Shown here piece after piece: positions 1 through 9,100 of a DNA stretch of 12,681 nt. Origin of the DNA: an uncultured Selenomonas sp. (GTDB taxonomy: Bacteria; Bacillota; Negativicutes; Selenomonadales; Selenomonadaceae); NCBI GenBank assembly GCA_945494195.1, contig CALYVJ010000020.1, forward strand, positions 1-12,681, read 5' to 3'. The notes under the pieces are model-generated. The model was given only the letters and a program-made list of their open reading frames with translations, was not told the DNA's origin and did no database searches. Both the position numbers and the translations under genes were made by a program. Position 1 is the stretch's first letter; the number at the start of each line of letters is the position of its first letter.

Positions 1-33
1 GGTGAGCCAGAGGCTGCTGTTGCGGACAAATAA
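1..33 (+). CDS. Possible C-terminal end of an upstream gene (partial)
   Basis: Read from the first base, ten codons (GEPEAAVADK) run into TAA at 31-33. An Ala/Glu/Pro-rich tail followed 17 bases later by a strong terminator fits the end of a gene that starts left of the window. A second frame also stays open to a TAA at 44-46, so the frame is not proven. No family can be assigned from ten residues. Confidence 0.3.
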   Translation, partial: GEPEAAVADK

Positions 34-50
34 ATTGAATACATAAACAA

Positions 51-90
51 AAATGCGATGAAGTGCAGAAACTTCATCGCATTTTTTGTT
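51..90. terminator. Bidirectional intrinsic terminator
   Basis: A perfect 14-bp stem (51-64 with 71-84) closes a 6-base loop. On the plus strand it runs into a T-rich tract. On the minus strand it ends in the complement of the A-rich flank at 46-52, giving TTTTGTT. It sits between a rightward gene end and the leftward BASS transporter gene, so it probably ends transcription from both sides. Confidence 0.85.
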
Positions 91-99
91 GGGCGAGGT

Positions 100-1068
100 T
101 TATTCGGCGCTGGCTGGTTCGCAGCCGGTGGTTTCCGGTTCCCTGTTCATGCGGCTGGAAAGGTAATTGGCAGCCAGGGAACCGGAGATGTTGTGCCATA
201 CGCTGAAGATGGCACCGGGGATAGCAGCGGCAGCACCGAAGTGCAGTATGGCAAGGGACGTGGCAAGACCGGAGTTTTGCATGCCGACTTCAATGGAGAT
301 AGCCTTGGCCTTGGCGACGTTCATGTGAAGGGCCTTAGCGATAAGGAAACCGATGCTGTAGCCCAGCAGATTATGGAGCATGACCACAAGCATAATCAAG
401 AGCCCCGTTTCCAGGATGCGCTGGGAGCTTACGGACACGACACCGCCGACAATCAGTACGATAGCCACAACGGAAACCAGCGGCAGGAGCTTGACGATTT
501 TCTGTACGGTTTCTTCAAAGAAACTGTTGATGAGGATGCCGAGGACAATTGGCAGGATGACCACCTGCACGATGGACAGCATCATGGCGGCCAGGGAAAT
601 CTCGACCCATTCGCCGGCCAGCCACCAGGTGAGGAGCGGCGTGACAATTGGAGCCAGCACTGTGGTGGTCATCGTCATGGAGACGGAAAGGGCTACATCA
701 CCGCGGGCAAGATAGGTCATGACGTTGGAAGAAGTACCGCCCGGGCAGGTGCCGACGAGGATAACCCCTGCGGCTAGCTCCGGCGGCAGCCCAAATCCTT
801 TGGCGAGCAGCCAGGCCAGTGCCGGCATGATGGTGAACTGGGCCAGTGCACCGACAAAGACGTCTTTGGGGCGTTGGAAAACGAGCTTGAAGTCGCGCAG
901 GCGCAGGGTCATGCCCATGCCGAACATGACGATGCCGAGCAGAATGGTAATCTTGGGGGCCGCCCATTTGAAGGTCCAGGGCTGAATAAGGGCGATGGCT
1001 GCCACGAGAATGACGAAAACAGCCATGTACTTGGAGATAAGTGAGCTAAGATTTTCTAATGATTTCAT
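100..1068 (-). CDS. Sodium-dependent transporter, BASS (bile acid:sodium symporter) family
   Basis: The product is an integral membrane symporter of 322 residues, the usual length for bacterial BASS proteins. It should use the sodium gradient to import an organic anion. Hydrophobic segments cover nearly the whole chain and fit the ten-helix fold. The family signature GTCPGGTSSNVMTYLARGD lies at residues 106-124. The second crossover region has EVGMQNSG at 260-267, and Q77, E260, Q264 and N265 match residues that line the sodium sites in the structurally characterised Neisseria homologue. I chose the ATG at 1068 because an AAAGGAAGG Shine-Dalgarno lies 7 bases upstream. An extension to a TTG at 1128 would start inside the -35 box. 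The gene stands alone, is divergent from the M20 remnant and has its own promoter. The substrate cannot be read from sequence; family members carry bile acids, pantoate-type acids, pyruvate and others. The C-terminal tail is short and polar. Confidence 0.93.
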   Translation of the reverse strand: MKSLENLSSLISKYMAVFVILVAAIALIQPWTFKWAAPKITILLGIVMFGMGMTLRLRDFKLVFQRPKDVFVGALAQFTIMPALAWLLAKGFGLPPELAAGVILVGTCPGGTSSNVMTYLARGDVALSVSMTMTTTVLAPIVTPLLTWWLAGEWVEISLAAMMLSIVQVVILPIVLGILINSFFEETVQKIVKLLPLVSVVAIVLIVGGVVSVSSQRILETGLLIMLVVMLHNLLGYSIGFLIAKALHMNVAKAKAISIEVGMQNSGLATSLAILHFGAAAAIPGAIFSVWHNISGSLAANYLSSRMNREPETTGCEPASAE

Positions 1069-1099
1069 ACAAATGCCTTCCTTTCGTAGATTGTTTACA

Positions 1100-1128
1100 A
1101 TGTTACAGTTATTTTTTATAAAAGTCAA
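1100..1128 (-). promoter_or_regulatory. Sigma-A promoter for the BASS transporter gene
   Basis: On the minus strand, TTGACT (1128-1123) and TAACAT (1105-1100) are separated by exactly 17 bases. The spacer and flanks are AT-rich. The predicted transcript start is about 25 bases upstream of the Shine-Dalgarno. The interrupted palindrome TTGT-TT-ACAA at 1091-1100 abuts the -10 box and could be an operator; that last point is a guess. Confidence 0.75.
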
Positions 1129-1182
1129 TATAAAATGGCGCCAAAACAGCTGGTAAAAACAAAAAAACAGGGAATGTAATAG

Positions 1183-1758
1183 AATAAGGAAGTCCTGACT
1201 GCGGCAAAAATCAAGATTCTAGACCTTCCGTTGGCAACGGAACTGGTGGCAGAAGTCGGCCAAGGGGAACCGGTGATAGCCCTGCCGATTGTTGAGCAGA
1301 CAGATTTACCCTATCAGTCCTAGCAGGAAGGGAAAATGCATGCCTGTGGACATGATTTTCATGCCGCCGCTGTTTTAGGTGCTGATTGGTTGCTGAAAAA
1401 GCAGGAAGCAGAGCTTCCAGGAAAGGTAATGCTTATTACCGTTACCCAGTTCCATGGCGGCAATACTTGGAATGTCATCCCGGGCAAGGTTCAGCTCGAG
1501 GGAACTGTCCGGACTAAGACACCAGAGGCACGGTCGGCAGGCCTTATTGAGCGGCAGGCACCGGCCTCCTTGGGCGGTGAGGATTTTGCCTATTATCTGG
1601 AAAAGATTCCGAGGATGTTCTCCCTTATTGGCACGGGCGTTGGCCCCGTCAACCATACCCCAAAGTTTCTTGCCGATCCGCAGGCACTTTTCCCGGCTGT
1701 GGATTATATGGCTCGTTTAGCTCAGGATGCACTTAGGCAGCAGGTGTGGCGGCGTTAA
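1183..1758 (+). pseudogene. M20-family metallopeptidase/amidohydrolase, degraded remnant
   Basis: This is a relic of an M20D-type amidohydrolase (hippurate hydrolase/aminoacylase-like). It has about 190 codons where about 390 are normal. Four family segments are recognisable, all in one frame. The first is the pre-motif stretch ending VAEVGQGEPVIAL. The second is MHACGHDFHAAAVLGADWLLKKQEAELPGKV with the metal-binding His/Cys motif. The third is VTQFHGGNTWNVIPGKVQLEGTVRT. The fourth is the C-terminal LGGEDFAYYLEKIPRMFSLIGTG and its tail. The N-terminus is missing. The RADIDAL segment is gone at about 1284. The block with the catalytic Glu pair is lost at about 1437, and part of the following region at about 1550. 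A TAG lies at 1321-1323, between PYQS and QEGKMHACGHD. It has lost catalytic residues, so it cannot act as the peptidase. An ATG at 1336 gives a 140-residue open stretch, but I see no strong ribosome site for it. Confidence 0.9.
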
Positions 1759-1785
1759 AAAGTATTTAGCGAAAATAATCTGTCG

Positions 1786-1827
1786 AAACGAGGCTCTTGC
1801 ATTAATCCGTGCAAGAGCCTCGTTTTT
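1786..1827 (+). terminator. Intrinsic terminator after the M20 remnant
   Basis: A perfect 16-bp stem (1786-1801 with 1810-1825, GC-rich core) closes an 8-base loop and runs into five T residues at 1823-1827. It lies 28 bases after the M20 stop codon. The flagellin remnant begins almost immediately after it, which means that gene has lost its own promoter region. Confidence 0.88.
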
Positions 1828-1837
1828 GATGCAATAG

Positions 1838-3071
1838 GTGATGCGTTATTCAGGGATGCGCTATACCAGTGCGCAGGATGGTGCGTCGGAGTATTCGCTA
1901 TCGGAAAAGATGCGTGTTCGGCTTCGGGGACTAAATCAGGATATTGTCAATTCACAGACAGGTGCTAATTTAGTTCGCACAGCAGAAGGTGGAATTCAGG
2001 AAATTATCGATAATTTGCGGGAAATGAAAGCTCTGGCGATTAATGCTGCAAATGATCATAACACCGATGTGGATCGGCAAATTATCCAGAAGGAGCAGGA
2101 TTCGCGGTTAGCGGTTATTAATGAAATCGCGGCGACGACGAATTATAATGGCCGGTTGTTGTTGAATGGCAATTTGCGCCAGCCTGTTGAAGATGGTATG
2201 GTGAACAATGGAAGAAATACCCGGGCGGCTGCTATTGGAACAGATGCTCTTGAGTCTTCGAATGCGAATTTGGAGATTTCTGGATTGTCTTATCTGGAGG
2301 CATCGTGCGGAAATATCGAGATTTCTGCGCATAAGATATATGGAAAAATAACAACTGATAGCAATGGGCGAGGCGTATCAATTGGGCACTCTACTTTGGA
2401 TAGGGCAAGCTCGGGACGTGTTGCGATAACAGCAAATTATATTTTTTTGGCGACAAAGACTGCGACGGCATCGAAGGGGAATTTTTCTGCAGGGGCTGGT
2501 TCTGGGGCAACTATATGGACAGATGGCGGCGCTACTGTAAATGGGGAAGCATTTAATATCGATGGCAGGAGTTATTCGTCGCTGTATACGAATCGAAATG
2601 TTTACGAATATGATGATGGAACAGTAGATGAAAATGGAATTTATCATGGGGAGGAACGTGAGGAAGAATATCCGGGATTAATTATCCATACGGGAACTAT
2701 GGCCAACGAAAATCTTCGCATCTTTATCAATAGTATGGATACGAATACTATGGGGATTTCGGATATCCAGATGGACCCTTTTGAGAGAGCGTTGGAGGCG
2801 TTGTCAAAACTTGATGATGCCTTGGAGTATTCGCTTAATGAAAATACGTGGATGGGGCATATCAGACCAGATTGTCTTTTGTTATTGATAACTTGACGGT
2901 GGCCAGCGAGAGCACGCAGGCGTCTGAGTCGGTAATCCGCGATGTCAATATGGCGAAGGAGATGACAATATATCCTAAGAATAATGTCTTGAGCCAGTCG
3001 GCACAGGCAATGCTGGCGCAGGGCACGCCCCTAATGCTCCTGAAGCGTCTGTTCCGTTGTTACATCCTTAG
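1838..3071 (+). pseudogene. Flagellin, N-terminally truncated and frameshifted
   Basis: This is a flagellin (filament subunit) remnant. The N-terminal D1 helix is clear: SAQDGASEYSLSEKMR, then RGLNQDIVNSQTGANLVRTAEGGIQEI and AINAANDHNTDVDR. A long variable middle domain of about 190 residues (roughly 2200-2680) follows. The C-terminal D1 core (HTGTMANENLRIFINSMDT, then KLDDALEY) comes next. A one-base loss in the G run at 2854-2857 moves the rest to another frame, where GAYQTRLSFVIDNLTVASES and IRDVNMAKEMT, plus NNVLSQSAQAMLAQ, give the D1/D0 C-terminus. A second shift at 3022-3033 puts the final NAPEASVPLL in a third frame, ending at TAG 3069-3071. About 30 N-terminal D0 residues needed for export and polymerisation are absent. 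A GTG at 1838 or ATG at 1841 opens the remaining frame without a good ribosome site. A TAG at 1835-1837 lies directly before it in frame. Base composition is more AT-rich than the downstream jet genes. Confidence 0.88.
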
Positions 3072-3133
3072 CCTGAACGTTCGCCTGCTGGATAAAACTG
3101 ATACGACTGTTTTGGAATTTTGTTCATCGCAGT

Positions 3134-3161
3134 TTCTTAATGGAGGGCATTCTGCTATAAT
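3134..3161 (+). promoter_or_regulatory. Extended -10 promoter for the TSUP-jet operon
   Basis: TGCTATAAT at 3153-3161 is a perfect extended -10 element, and TATAAT itself occupies 3156-3161. The -35 region is weak (TTCTTA at 3134-3139, 16-base spacer), as is common with an extended -10. It lies 38 bases before the permease start, with no gene between. It is the only promoter I can support ahead of the next four genes. Confidence 0.55.
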
Positions 3162-3199
3162 AAGGGCTGGAATTACTTGATACGGATTGAGGTGCGAGA

Positions 3200-3964
3200 A
3201 TGGAGTTTTTAGATGTACAGACGCTGGGATTTCTGGTTTTTTTTGGTTTTATGGCCTCGTTTATCGATTCGGTGGTGGGCGGCGGCGGACTTATTTCGGT
3301 TCCGGCGCTGATGTGGACAGGATTGCCGCCAGTAACCGTGCTGGGGACGGGTAAGGCGGCTGCTGTCATGGGGGCCCTTACGAGTTTTGTGGCCTTTGTG
3401 AAGTCGGGCAAGGTGGATATGTGGCTGATTAAGCGGCTGTTTCCTATTTCGCTGATTGGTTCGGGGATAGGTGTGCTGGCCGTTCGCATGATACCTTCGG
3501 ATATTCTGCGGCCCTTGGTGGTGGTCATGCTGGTGGCAGTGCTCATCTACAGTATTGCCAAACGGGACTGGGGCCGGGAAAATCACTATGCAGGCATGTC
3601 CACGCGGCTGCTGATGCTTTCCTGTCTTGTGGCATTTTTATTTGGTTTTTATGATGGTTTTTTCGGCCCTGGGACGGGTTCGTTTTTGCTGTTTGCTTTT
3701 TTGCTGGTGGGCTTTGACTTTATCGGAGCGGCGGCCAATGCCCGGGCGCTGAATTTTGCCAGCAATATTTCGGCGGCGGTACTTTTCACGTATTTTGGCT
3801 TGGTGGATTTTTCCTATGCGATTCCCATGGGCCTGTCGATGATTGTGGGGGCTTGGTGCGGCGCACGTATGGCGCTTTCCAGGGGAACGGGATATGTGCG
3901 GCCGCTGTTTATCATTATGACAAGCATTTTGATTGGCAAGCAGTTGTTGGATTTGTTCAAATAA
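3200..3964 (+). CDS. TSUP (TauE/SafE) family membrane permease
   Basis: The product is a 254-residue polytopic membrane protein of the TSUP family, whose known members export or import sulfite, sulfoacetate and other small sulfur or organic anions. Both family repeat motifs are visible: FIDSVVGGGGLISVPALMWTG at residues 21-41 and FGFYDGFFGPGTGSFLLFAF at 148-167. Hydrophobic helices surround them and give about eight membrane segments. The length is typical. The start is supported by GAGGTG about 6 bases upstream of the ATG. The stop is 6 bases before the jetA ATG, so the permease and the condensin genes are very likely co-transcribed. That is an unusual partner. The transported substrate is unknown. 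The gene is intact and its base composition resembles that of the jet genes. Confidence 0.92.
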   Translation: MEFLDVQTLGFLVFFGFMASFIDSVVGGGGLISVPALMWTGLPPVTVLGTGKAAAVMGALTSFVAFVKSGKVDMWLIKRLFPISLIGSGIGVLAVRMIPSDILRPLVVVMLVAVLIYSIAKRDWGRENHYAGMSTRLLMLSCLVAFLFGFYDGFFGPGTGSFLLFAFLLVGFDFIGAAANARALNFASNISAAVLFTYFGLVDFSYAIPMGLSMIVGAWCGARMALSRGTGYVRPLFIIMTSILIGKQLLDLFK

Positions 3965-3970
3965 GGGGCG

Positions 3971-5437
3971 ATGGTTTTGGCCGGGATACCGGATTATATG
4001 ACATATGATTACCTGCGCAATCTGCGCAGGAATAACGCAGCCTGGCGGTTACTTACAGCCGACCAGGCTGCGTTTATTGCGGCCTTTTTTTACCGGGAGT
4101 TCATTGCCGGTAAGTGCCGTGGCATTGAGGCCCAGGAACTTTTGGAGCATTTGGATATGTTCCTCTACGATGCGCAACGGCAGACGGCTGGCGAAGCGTT
4201 TGGGCGTGCTCCTCAGGATTATTTGGAGATATGGTCTGATACGGAGCATGGCTGGTTGCGAAAATACGAATATCATGATGATTGGTATTATGACCTGACC
4301 GCTCCAGCCCAGAAGGCTGTGGAGTGGTTGGTGAGCCTGCACAAGCAGGACTTTGTCGGTACGGAGTCGCGGCTGCGCACAGTGTTTAATCTGCTGCATG
4401 AAATTGCCCGGGAAACGGATACCGATGTGGAGCATCGCAAGGCGTATCTTCAGGAACAGCAGAAAAAAATCGCGGCGGAGCTGGCGGAAATCGAGGCCAG
4501 CGGGATAGTAAAGCCGCAGCTGGATGATGTGCAGGTCAAGGAGCGCTTTTTGCAGGCGGAGGATACGGCCCAGGCAATATTGGCCGACTTCCGTGAGGTG
4601 GAGGAGAACTTCCGCGAGCTCACCCGCAAGGTTCAGGACGATGTGGTCAAGTGGACTCGGGGCAAGGGCGAATTGCTGGAAAAGATATTTAATGAGAGCG
4701 ATATTATCCGCAAATCGGAGCAGGGACGAAGCTTTATGGCGTTTTGGCGTTATCTGATGCTGTCCCAGCAGCAGGAGGATTTCCGCGATACCATGGCGCA
4801 GATCAGCAAAGCAGAGCCTATCCGTGAATTGCTGCCAGAGCATTCCCTCATGGCCATCAACCGGGATTGGGTGCGGGCGGCCGGTTCGGTACAGCAGACG
4901 TTGGGGCAGCTCTCAGCCCAGCTGCGTCGCTATGTCGATGAAGCTTATTTGCAGGAAGAGCGGACGATTTATCAGCTGATTCAGCGAATCGAAACCAAGG
5001 CAGTGGAGCAGCGCGGTCAGCTGCCCAATGGCGATTTTACGGAAATCCGGGAGATTGCCCCCGCGGTGCAGCTGCCCATGGAACGCCGACTCTTTGCCCC
5101 ACCCCAGGTGACTAAACTCGTAAGTCCTGTCTTGCAGGCAGGTGATGGGGAAGATGGTGAGTTGTCGGCTATTTTCAATCAGGTTATTGTCGACCGGCAG
5201 CAGCTGCAGGCAAATGTTTGCGACCTTTTGGCTGAGAGGCCGGAGGTTACCTTGTCTGAGGTGCTGGCGGTACATCCTCTGCAGCAGGGACTGCCGGAGC
5301 TTTTGGGTTATTTGGTGTTGGCCAGCCATGAGGAAGCGGAGGCCTTTGACAGCAGTGCGCTGGAGCGCATTTTATTTGAGCGCGATGGGCAAAAGCTTAT
5401 CGCCGTTTGTAATCGAGTCGTATTTCGGAGGAAATAA
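3971..5437 (+). CDS. jetA: JetA / MksF-like kleisin subunit (DUF3375)
   Basis: I identify this as the DUF3375 protein, the kleisin-like subunit (MukF/MksF analogue) of a Wadjet/Mks SMC complex. It would bridge the JetC heads and recruit JetB. Family hallmarks are AAWRLLTADQAAFIAAFFYREF (residues 23-44), the segment GWLRKYEYHDDWYYDLTAPA (94-113), FVGTESRL (128-135) and GRSFMAFWRYLMLSQQQEDF (252-271). A helical, Lys/Glu/Gln-rich region spans 150-240, and a C-terminal winged-helix-like stretch ends in LIAVCNRVVFRRK. The length of 488 residues is normal for the family. Start choice is open. The ATG at 3971 has AAGGGG only 2 bases away. An in-frame TTG at 3977 is better spaced at 8 bases. An ATG at 3998 would begin at TYDYLRNL but has no good ribosome site. 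It lies 6 bases after the permease and 5 bases before jetB, consistent with a single operon. Confidence 0.9.
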   Translation: MVLAGIPDYMTYDYLRNLRRNNAAWRLLTADQAAFIAAFFYREFIAGKCRGIEAQELLEHLDMFLYDAQRQTAGEAFGRAPQDYLEIWSDTEHGWLRKYEYHDDWYYDLTAPAQKAVEWLVSLHKQDFVGTESRLRTVFNLLHEIARETDTDVEHRKAYLQEQQKKIAAELAEIEASGIVKPQLDDVQVKERFLQAEDTAQAILADFREVEENFRELTRKVQDDVVKWTRGKGELLEKIFNESDIIRKSEQGRSFMAFWRYLMLSQQQEDFRDTMAQISKAEPIRELLPEHSLMAINRDWVRAAGSVQQTLGQLSAQLRRYVDEAYLQEERTIYQLIQRIETKAVEQRGQLPNGDFTEIREIAPAVQLPMERRLFAPPQVTKLVSPVLQAGDGEDGELSAIFNQVIVDRQQLQANVCDLLAERPEVTLSEVLAVHPLQQGLPELLGYLVLASHEEAEAFDSSALERILFERDGQKLIAVCNRVVFRRK

Positions 5438-5442
5438 AGGAT

Positions 5443-6111
5443 ATGGATTTGGATAATACTGCAGCCGATAGGGGAGAAAATCCCCAGGAGCAGGCTTTTT
5501 CACGGGCAGCAATCATGCTGCTCAAGGGAATTGTAAGCCGTGGCCGGGATGAAGCCCTGTGGCAGGATATTGTAGGCCGTCAGACGGAGTTGCGGGACTA
5601 TTTCCGCCGCATTGGCCTTAAGCTTATCATCAATGAGCTTGACGAATACGCCTACCTGCGCCAGGAAGAGGGGAGTGGGCTTCCCCATATTGTGCCGCGC
5701 TATCCGCTTAGTTATAATCTGTCGATGCTGTTGGTACAGCTGCGCAAGGTCTTGGCGGAGTATGACCGGGCAGCTGGTGGTGACCGCGTCGTCATCAGCT
5801 TTGAGGATATTTTGCGCCGCATGGAGCCCTTTTTGCCGGTGCAAATCAATGAGATGAAATACCGTCAGTCGGTGGAGCATCTCATGCGGGGAGCTGTGCG
5901 CATGGGCTTTTTGCAGAAAATCAAGGGAAAGGATACGGATTACGAAGTTCGGCCGATTTTGCGCAACTTTGTGGATGCACAGTGGCTGGATGATTTTGCC
6001 CAGAAACTGGAGGCTTATGAACAGTACGGGCAGTCCCGTCATGACGAGCGGGCAGAAGAGGAAACGGAGGAAGGAGAGATGATGGATGAACTTATTCGAG
6101 ACGACGACTGA
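5443..6111 (+). CDS. jetB: JetB / MksE-like subunit (DUF4194)
   Basis: This is the DUF4194 protein, the KITE-type (MukE/MksE analogue) partner that binds the kleisin in Wadjet/Mks complexes. It has 222 residues, the usual size. Recognisable stretches are AAIMLLKGIVSRGRDEALW at residues 22-40 and RDYFRRIGLKLIINELDEYAYLRQ at 51-73. Towards the C-terminal half, SVEHLMRGAVRMGFLQKI and YEVRPILRNFVDAQWLDDF fit tandem winged helices. The tail after about residue 200 is very acidic and probably disordered. GGAGGAAA at 5427-5434, overlapping the end of jetA, supplies a ribosome site for the ATG at 5443. The last 26 bases overlap the start of jetC, which implies translational coupling and balanced subunit synthesis. 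Assignment rests on both sequence and position between jetA and jetC. Confidence 0.88.
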   Translation: MDLDNTAADRGENPQEQAFSRAAIMLLKGIVSRGRDEALWQDIVGRQTELRDYFRRIGLKLIINELDEYAYLRQEEGSGLPHIVPRYPLSYNLSMLLVQLRKVLAEYDRAAGGDRVVISFEDILRRMEPFLPVQINEMKYRQSVEHLMRGAVRMGFLQKIKGKDTDYEVRPILRNFVDAQWLDDFAQKLEAYEQYGQSRHDERAEEETEEGEMMDELIRDDD

Positions 6112-9100
6112 GCTAAAAGACATCCCCCTCGGTTTCCGCCTGCAGCGCTTGGAGGTTTATAATTGGGGTACCTTTGATAAGAAGGTCTGGACGCTGGAAC
6201 TGTCCGGGGACACGTCGCTGCTCACCGGTGACGTTGGTTCAGGCAAGTCCACACTGGTGGATGCTATCATCACGCTGTTGGTGCCACCGCGGAAAGTGAC
6301 CTACAACAAGGCTGCTGATGCAAGTGCCAAGGAGCGCAGTCTGGCTTCCTACGTACGCGGTTACTATGGACAGAAGCGCACCGAAGATGGCGGCGGCCGT
6401 CCAGAAGCGCTGCGGGGCAAAGACCAGTACAGCGTCGTGCTGGGGGTGTTTTCGGACCGGAACTTTGGCCGCACGGTGACCTTGGCGCAGGTATTCTGGT
6501 TCCCTGACGAGGCGGCGGCTTCGCCGAAGCGTTTCTACGTGCTGGCCCAGAAGACCTTGTCGATAACGGAGCGGTTTTCGGCTATTGGCGGCGATATGCG
6601 CACCTTCCGCAAGCAGCTCGAACGCGATTCGTTTATCAAGACGTTCGATGATTATCCGCAGTATGGTCATGAATTCCGTAAGATTTTTGGCATTCGTCAG
6701 GTTCAGGCTATGGATCTGTTCCAACAGACGATTTCCATGAAGAAAGTCGACAGCCTCACGGGCTTCGTTCGTCAAAACATGCTGGAAGTGCCGGATGCGG
6801 AGCAGGAGGGCGAGGTCATGCTGCGGCTGTACCATGACCTGGAAGCAGCACATCAGGCGGTGGAACGGGCCCGGGAGCAGCAAAAATACCTGCAGCCCAT
6901 TGAAAAACTCGGTCAGGAATATGCAGCAGCCGGCCGGAAACAACAGGAAAATGCCGTCATGCAGCAGCATTTGGCCAGTTGGTTTGCCGGTAAGGCTTAT
7001 AAAGTCCAGGAGAGCATGCTGCAGCAGTCCGAGGCCAAATTAGCCGAACTGCAGAAAGCCTGGCAGGATGCCAAAGGCACCTGTGATGGCCTGCAACAGC
7101 AGCTGGACGGCGTCCACCGGGAAATGGCCCGTAATGGCGGCCAGCAGCTGGACGAGGTGCGTCACCAGCTGGAACTTTGTCAGCAGCAAAAGGGTCAGTG
7201 CGAGTTGGTGCGGGAAAAATATCAGCAGCAGCTTGATTTGATCGCGTTGGCGATGCCATCCTCGGCGGAGGATTTTCGCAGGAATCAGCAGACTATGCAG
7301 GAACGGCAGCAGTCCATCGAGCAGGAGCTGGAGGACTTGATGGCTGACAGTGGTGCCATCGAAGCCAATCGCAAAGAGGCCGTGGTGCTGGAAACGCAGC
7401 TGACGGAGGAAATCGAATCGCTGGCAAAGCGCAAATCGAATATCCCGAATAAATATGTCAAGATCCGCGAACAGCTCTGTGAGGATCTGGGCTTGGCGGA
7501 AGATGAGATGCCTTTTGCCGGGGAACTTATGGCCGTCAAGGAAACGGAAGCCGAATGGGAAGGCGCCTTGGAGCGGTTGCTTCATGGCTTCGGCATTTCT
7601 TTGCTGGTTTCCGATGCCCATTACGGTGAGGTCGCTGGCTGGATGGAGAAACACAATCTTCATGTGAAATTGGTGTATTTCCGCGTTTCGGACTACGTAG
7701 AATCCGTGGATATGGAAACTCTGCCTGAGGATGCCGCCTGCCGCAAATTGCAGCGAAAAGAAGAGTCGGCCTATTGCGATTGGCTGAGCAGTGAGCTTTA
7801 TACCCGATTCCGCCATACTTGCTGTGAGACGATGCAGGAATTTCGTCAGGCGAAGTTCGCCCTGACCCGCAAGGGGCAGGTCAAGATTAACGGCCGCCGT
7901 CATGAAAAGGATGATCGCCGGGCCCTTGATAACCGCCGCGATTATGTGCTGGGCTTTTCCAACCTGCGCAAAATCCAATCCTTGCAGGAGGAGCGCGAGA
8001 ACATTCGCGAAGAGCAGAAATTCTTCCAGCAGAAATTGCGCAAGAACAAAGCGGCGCAGAAAAAATTGCAGGGAGAAAAAGATGCCATTATGCTGGCAAG
8101 TCAGGTTCAGAGCTTTCAGGAGCTTGACATTGCGCCGCTGATCCAGCAGCTGGCAAAACTTCAGCAGCGGGTGGAAGAACTGCGGCAAAAGAACGATGTT
8201 TACCGCAAACTCCAGGAGGAAGAGCAGGGGCTGGTTCGTCAGGTGGCGCGCTGCCAGCAGGACGTAAGTTCCAAGCGGGATGAAGCCAGCCGGATTCAGG
8301 AGCGCTGCCGTGGTACCCGGGAACAGATGATAGTAGAAGCTGAGCTGATGAATGAGACGCCTGCTGAGGTGCAGTCCACGGTATATCCGCTGCTGGAACG
8401 CTATATGGCGGAGGCTTTGCCCGACCAGACTTTTGAACTGTCCAGCCGGCAGAAATTGCAGGCCCGCTTTGGTGCTTGGCTGCAAGAGGAAGGCCATCAG
8501 CAGGAAAATCTTCTTCGCCATCATGGCGAGGAGCTTACCCGGCTGATGACGGGGTTCCGGCAGCAGTGGCCGGAGGTGAGTGCAGACCTTCTCTGTTCCC
8601 CAGAGGCAGCAGCGGATTATATCGCCGTGCTCAATCGTCTGCGCACCGATGACCTGCCGAAGTTTGAAGGGCGGTTCCGCGAACTCTTGCGGGAAAACAC
8701 CATTAACCAGATTGCGCTTTTCCAGACTCATTTGGAAAATACCTGCCAGGAAATTGAAGACCGCATTGCGCGAATCAATCGCTCGCTGGCGGAGATTGAC
8801 TACAATGAGGGGCGTTATATCCAGATTGAATGCAGTCATGCAGTAAGTGATACGATACAGCAGTTCCGTCGGGACTTGCGGGCTTGTACCGATGATGCAT
8901 TGACGGGGGCGGTGGATGACAGCTACAGTGAGCAGAAATTCCAGCAGGTGGCAAAGATATTAGAACGCTTGCAGGGGCGGCCGGGAAATACGGAATTAGA
9001 TGCCCGCTGGCGGCGCGAAGTCATCGACGTGCGCAATTGGTATACCTTCGCGGCATCGGAGCGCTGGCGTGACCCAGCACCTGGAGAGGATGCCGAATAC

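Noticed and set aside
1069..1128. A 20-residue N-terminal extension of the BASS transporter from a TTG at 1128.
   Set aside because: The TTG is part of the -35 box, and a good Shine-Dalgarno sits just before the ATG at 1068.
3080..3115. A terminator between the flagellin remnant and the permease.
   Set aside because: Only a 5-bp AAAAC/GTTTT pairing around a 10-base loop is visible, too weak to call.
2848..3180. A separate small gene opening at 2848.
   Set aside because: Its first 58 residues are the flagellin C-terminal D1/D0 region after a frameshift, and the rest has no homology that I can recognise.
7040..8839. A 599-codon open frame antisense to jetC, and other long antisense frames over 100-1128, 4049-4843 and 9966-11042.
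   Set aside because: They lie opposite genes with clear family motifs and have Leu/Arg/His-rich composition typical of shadow frames. No ribosome sites or domains were seen.
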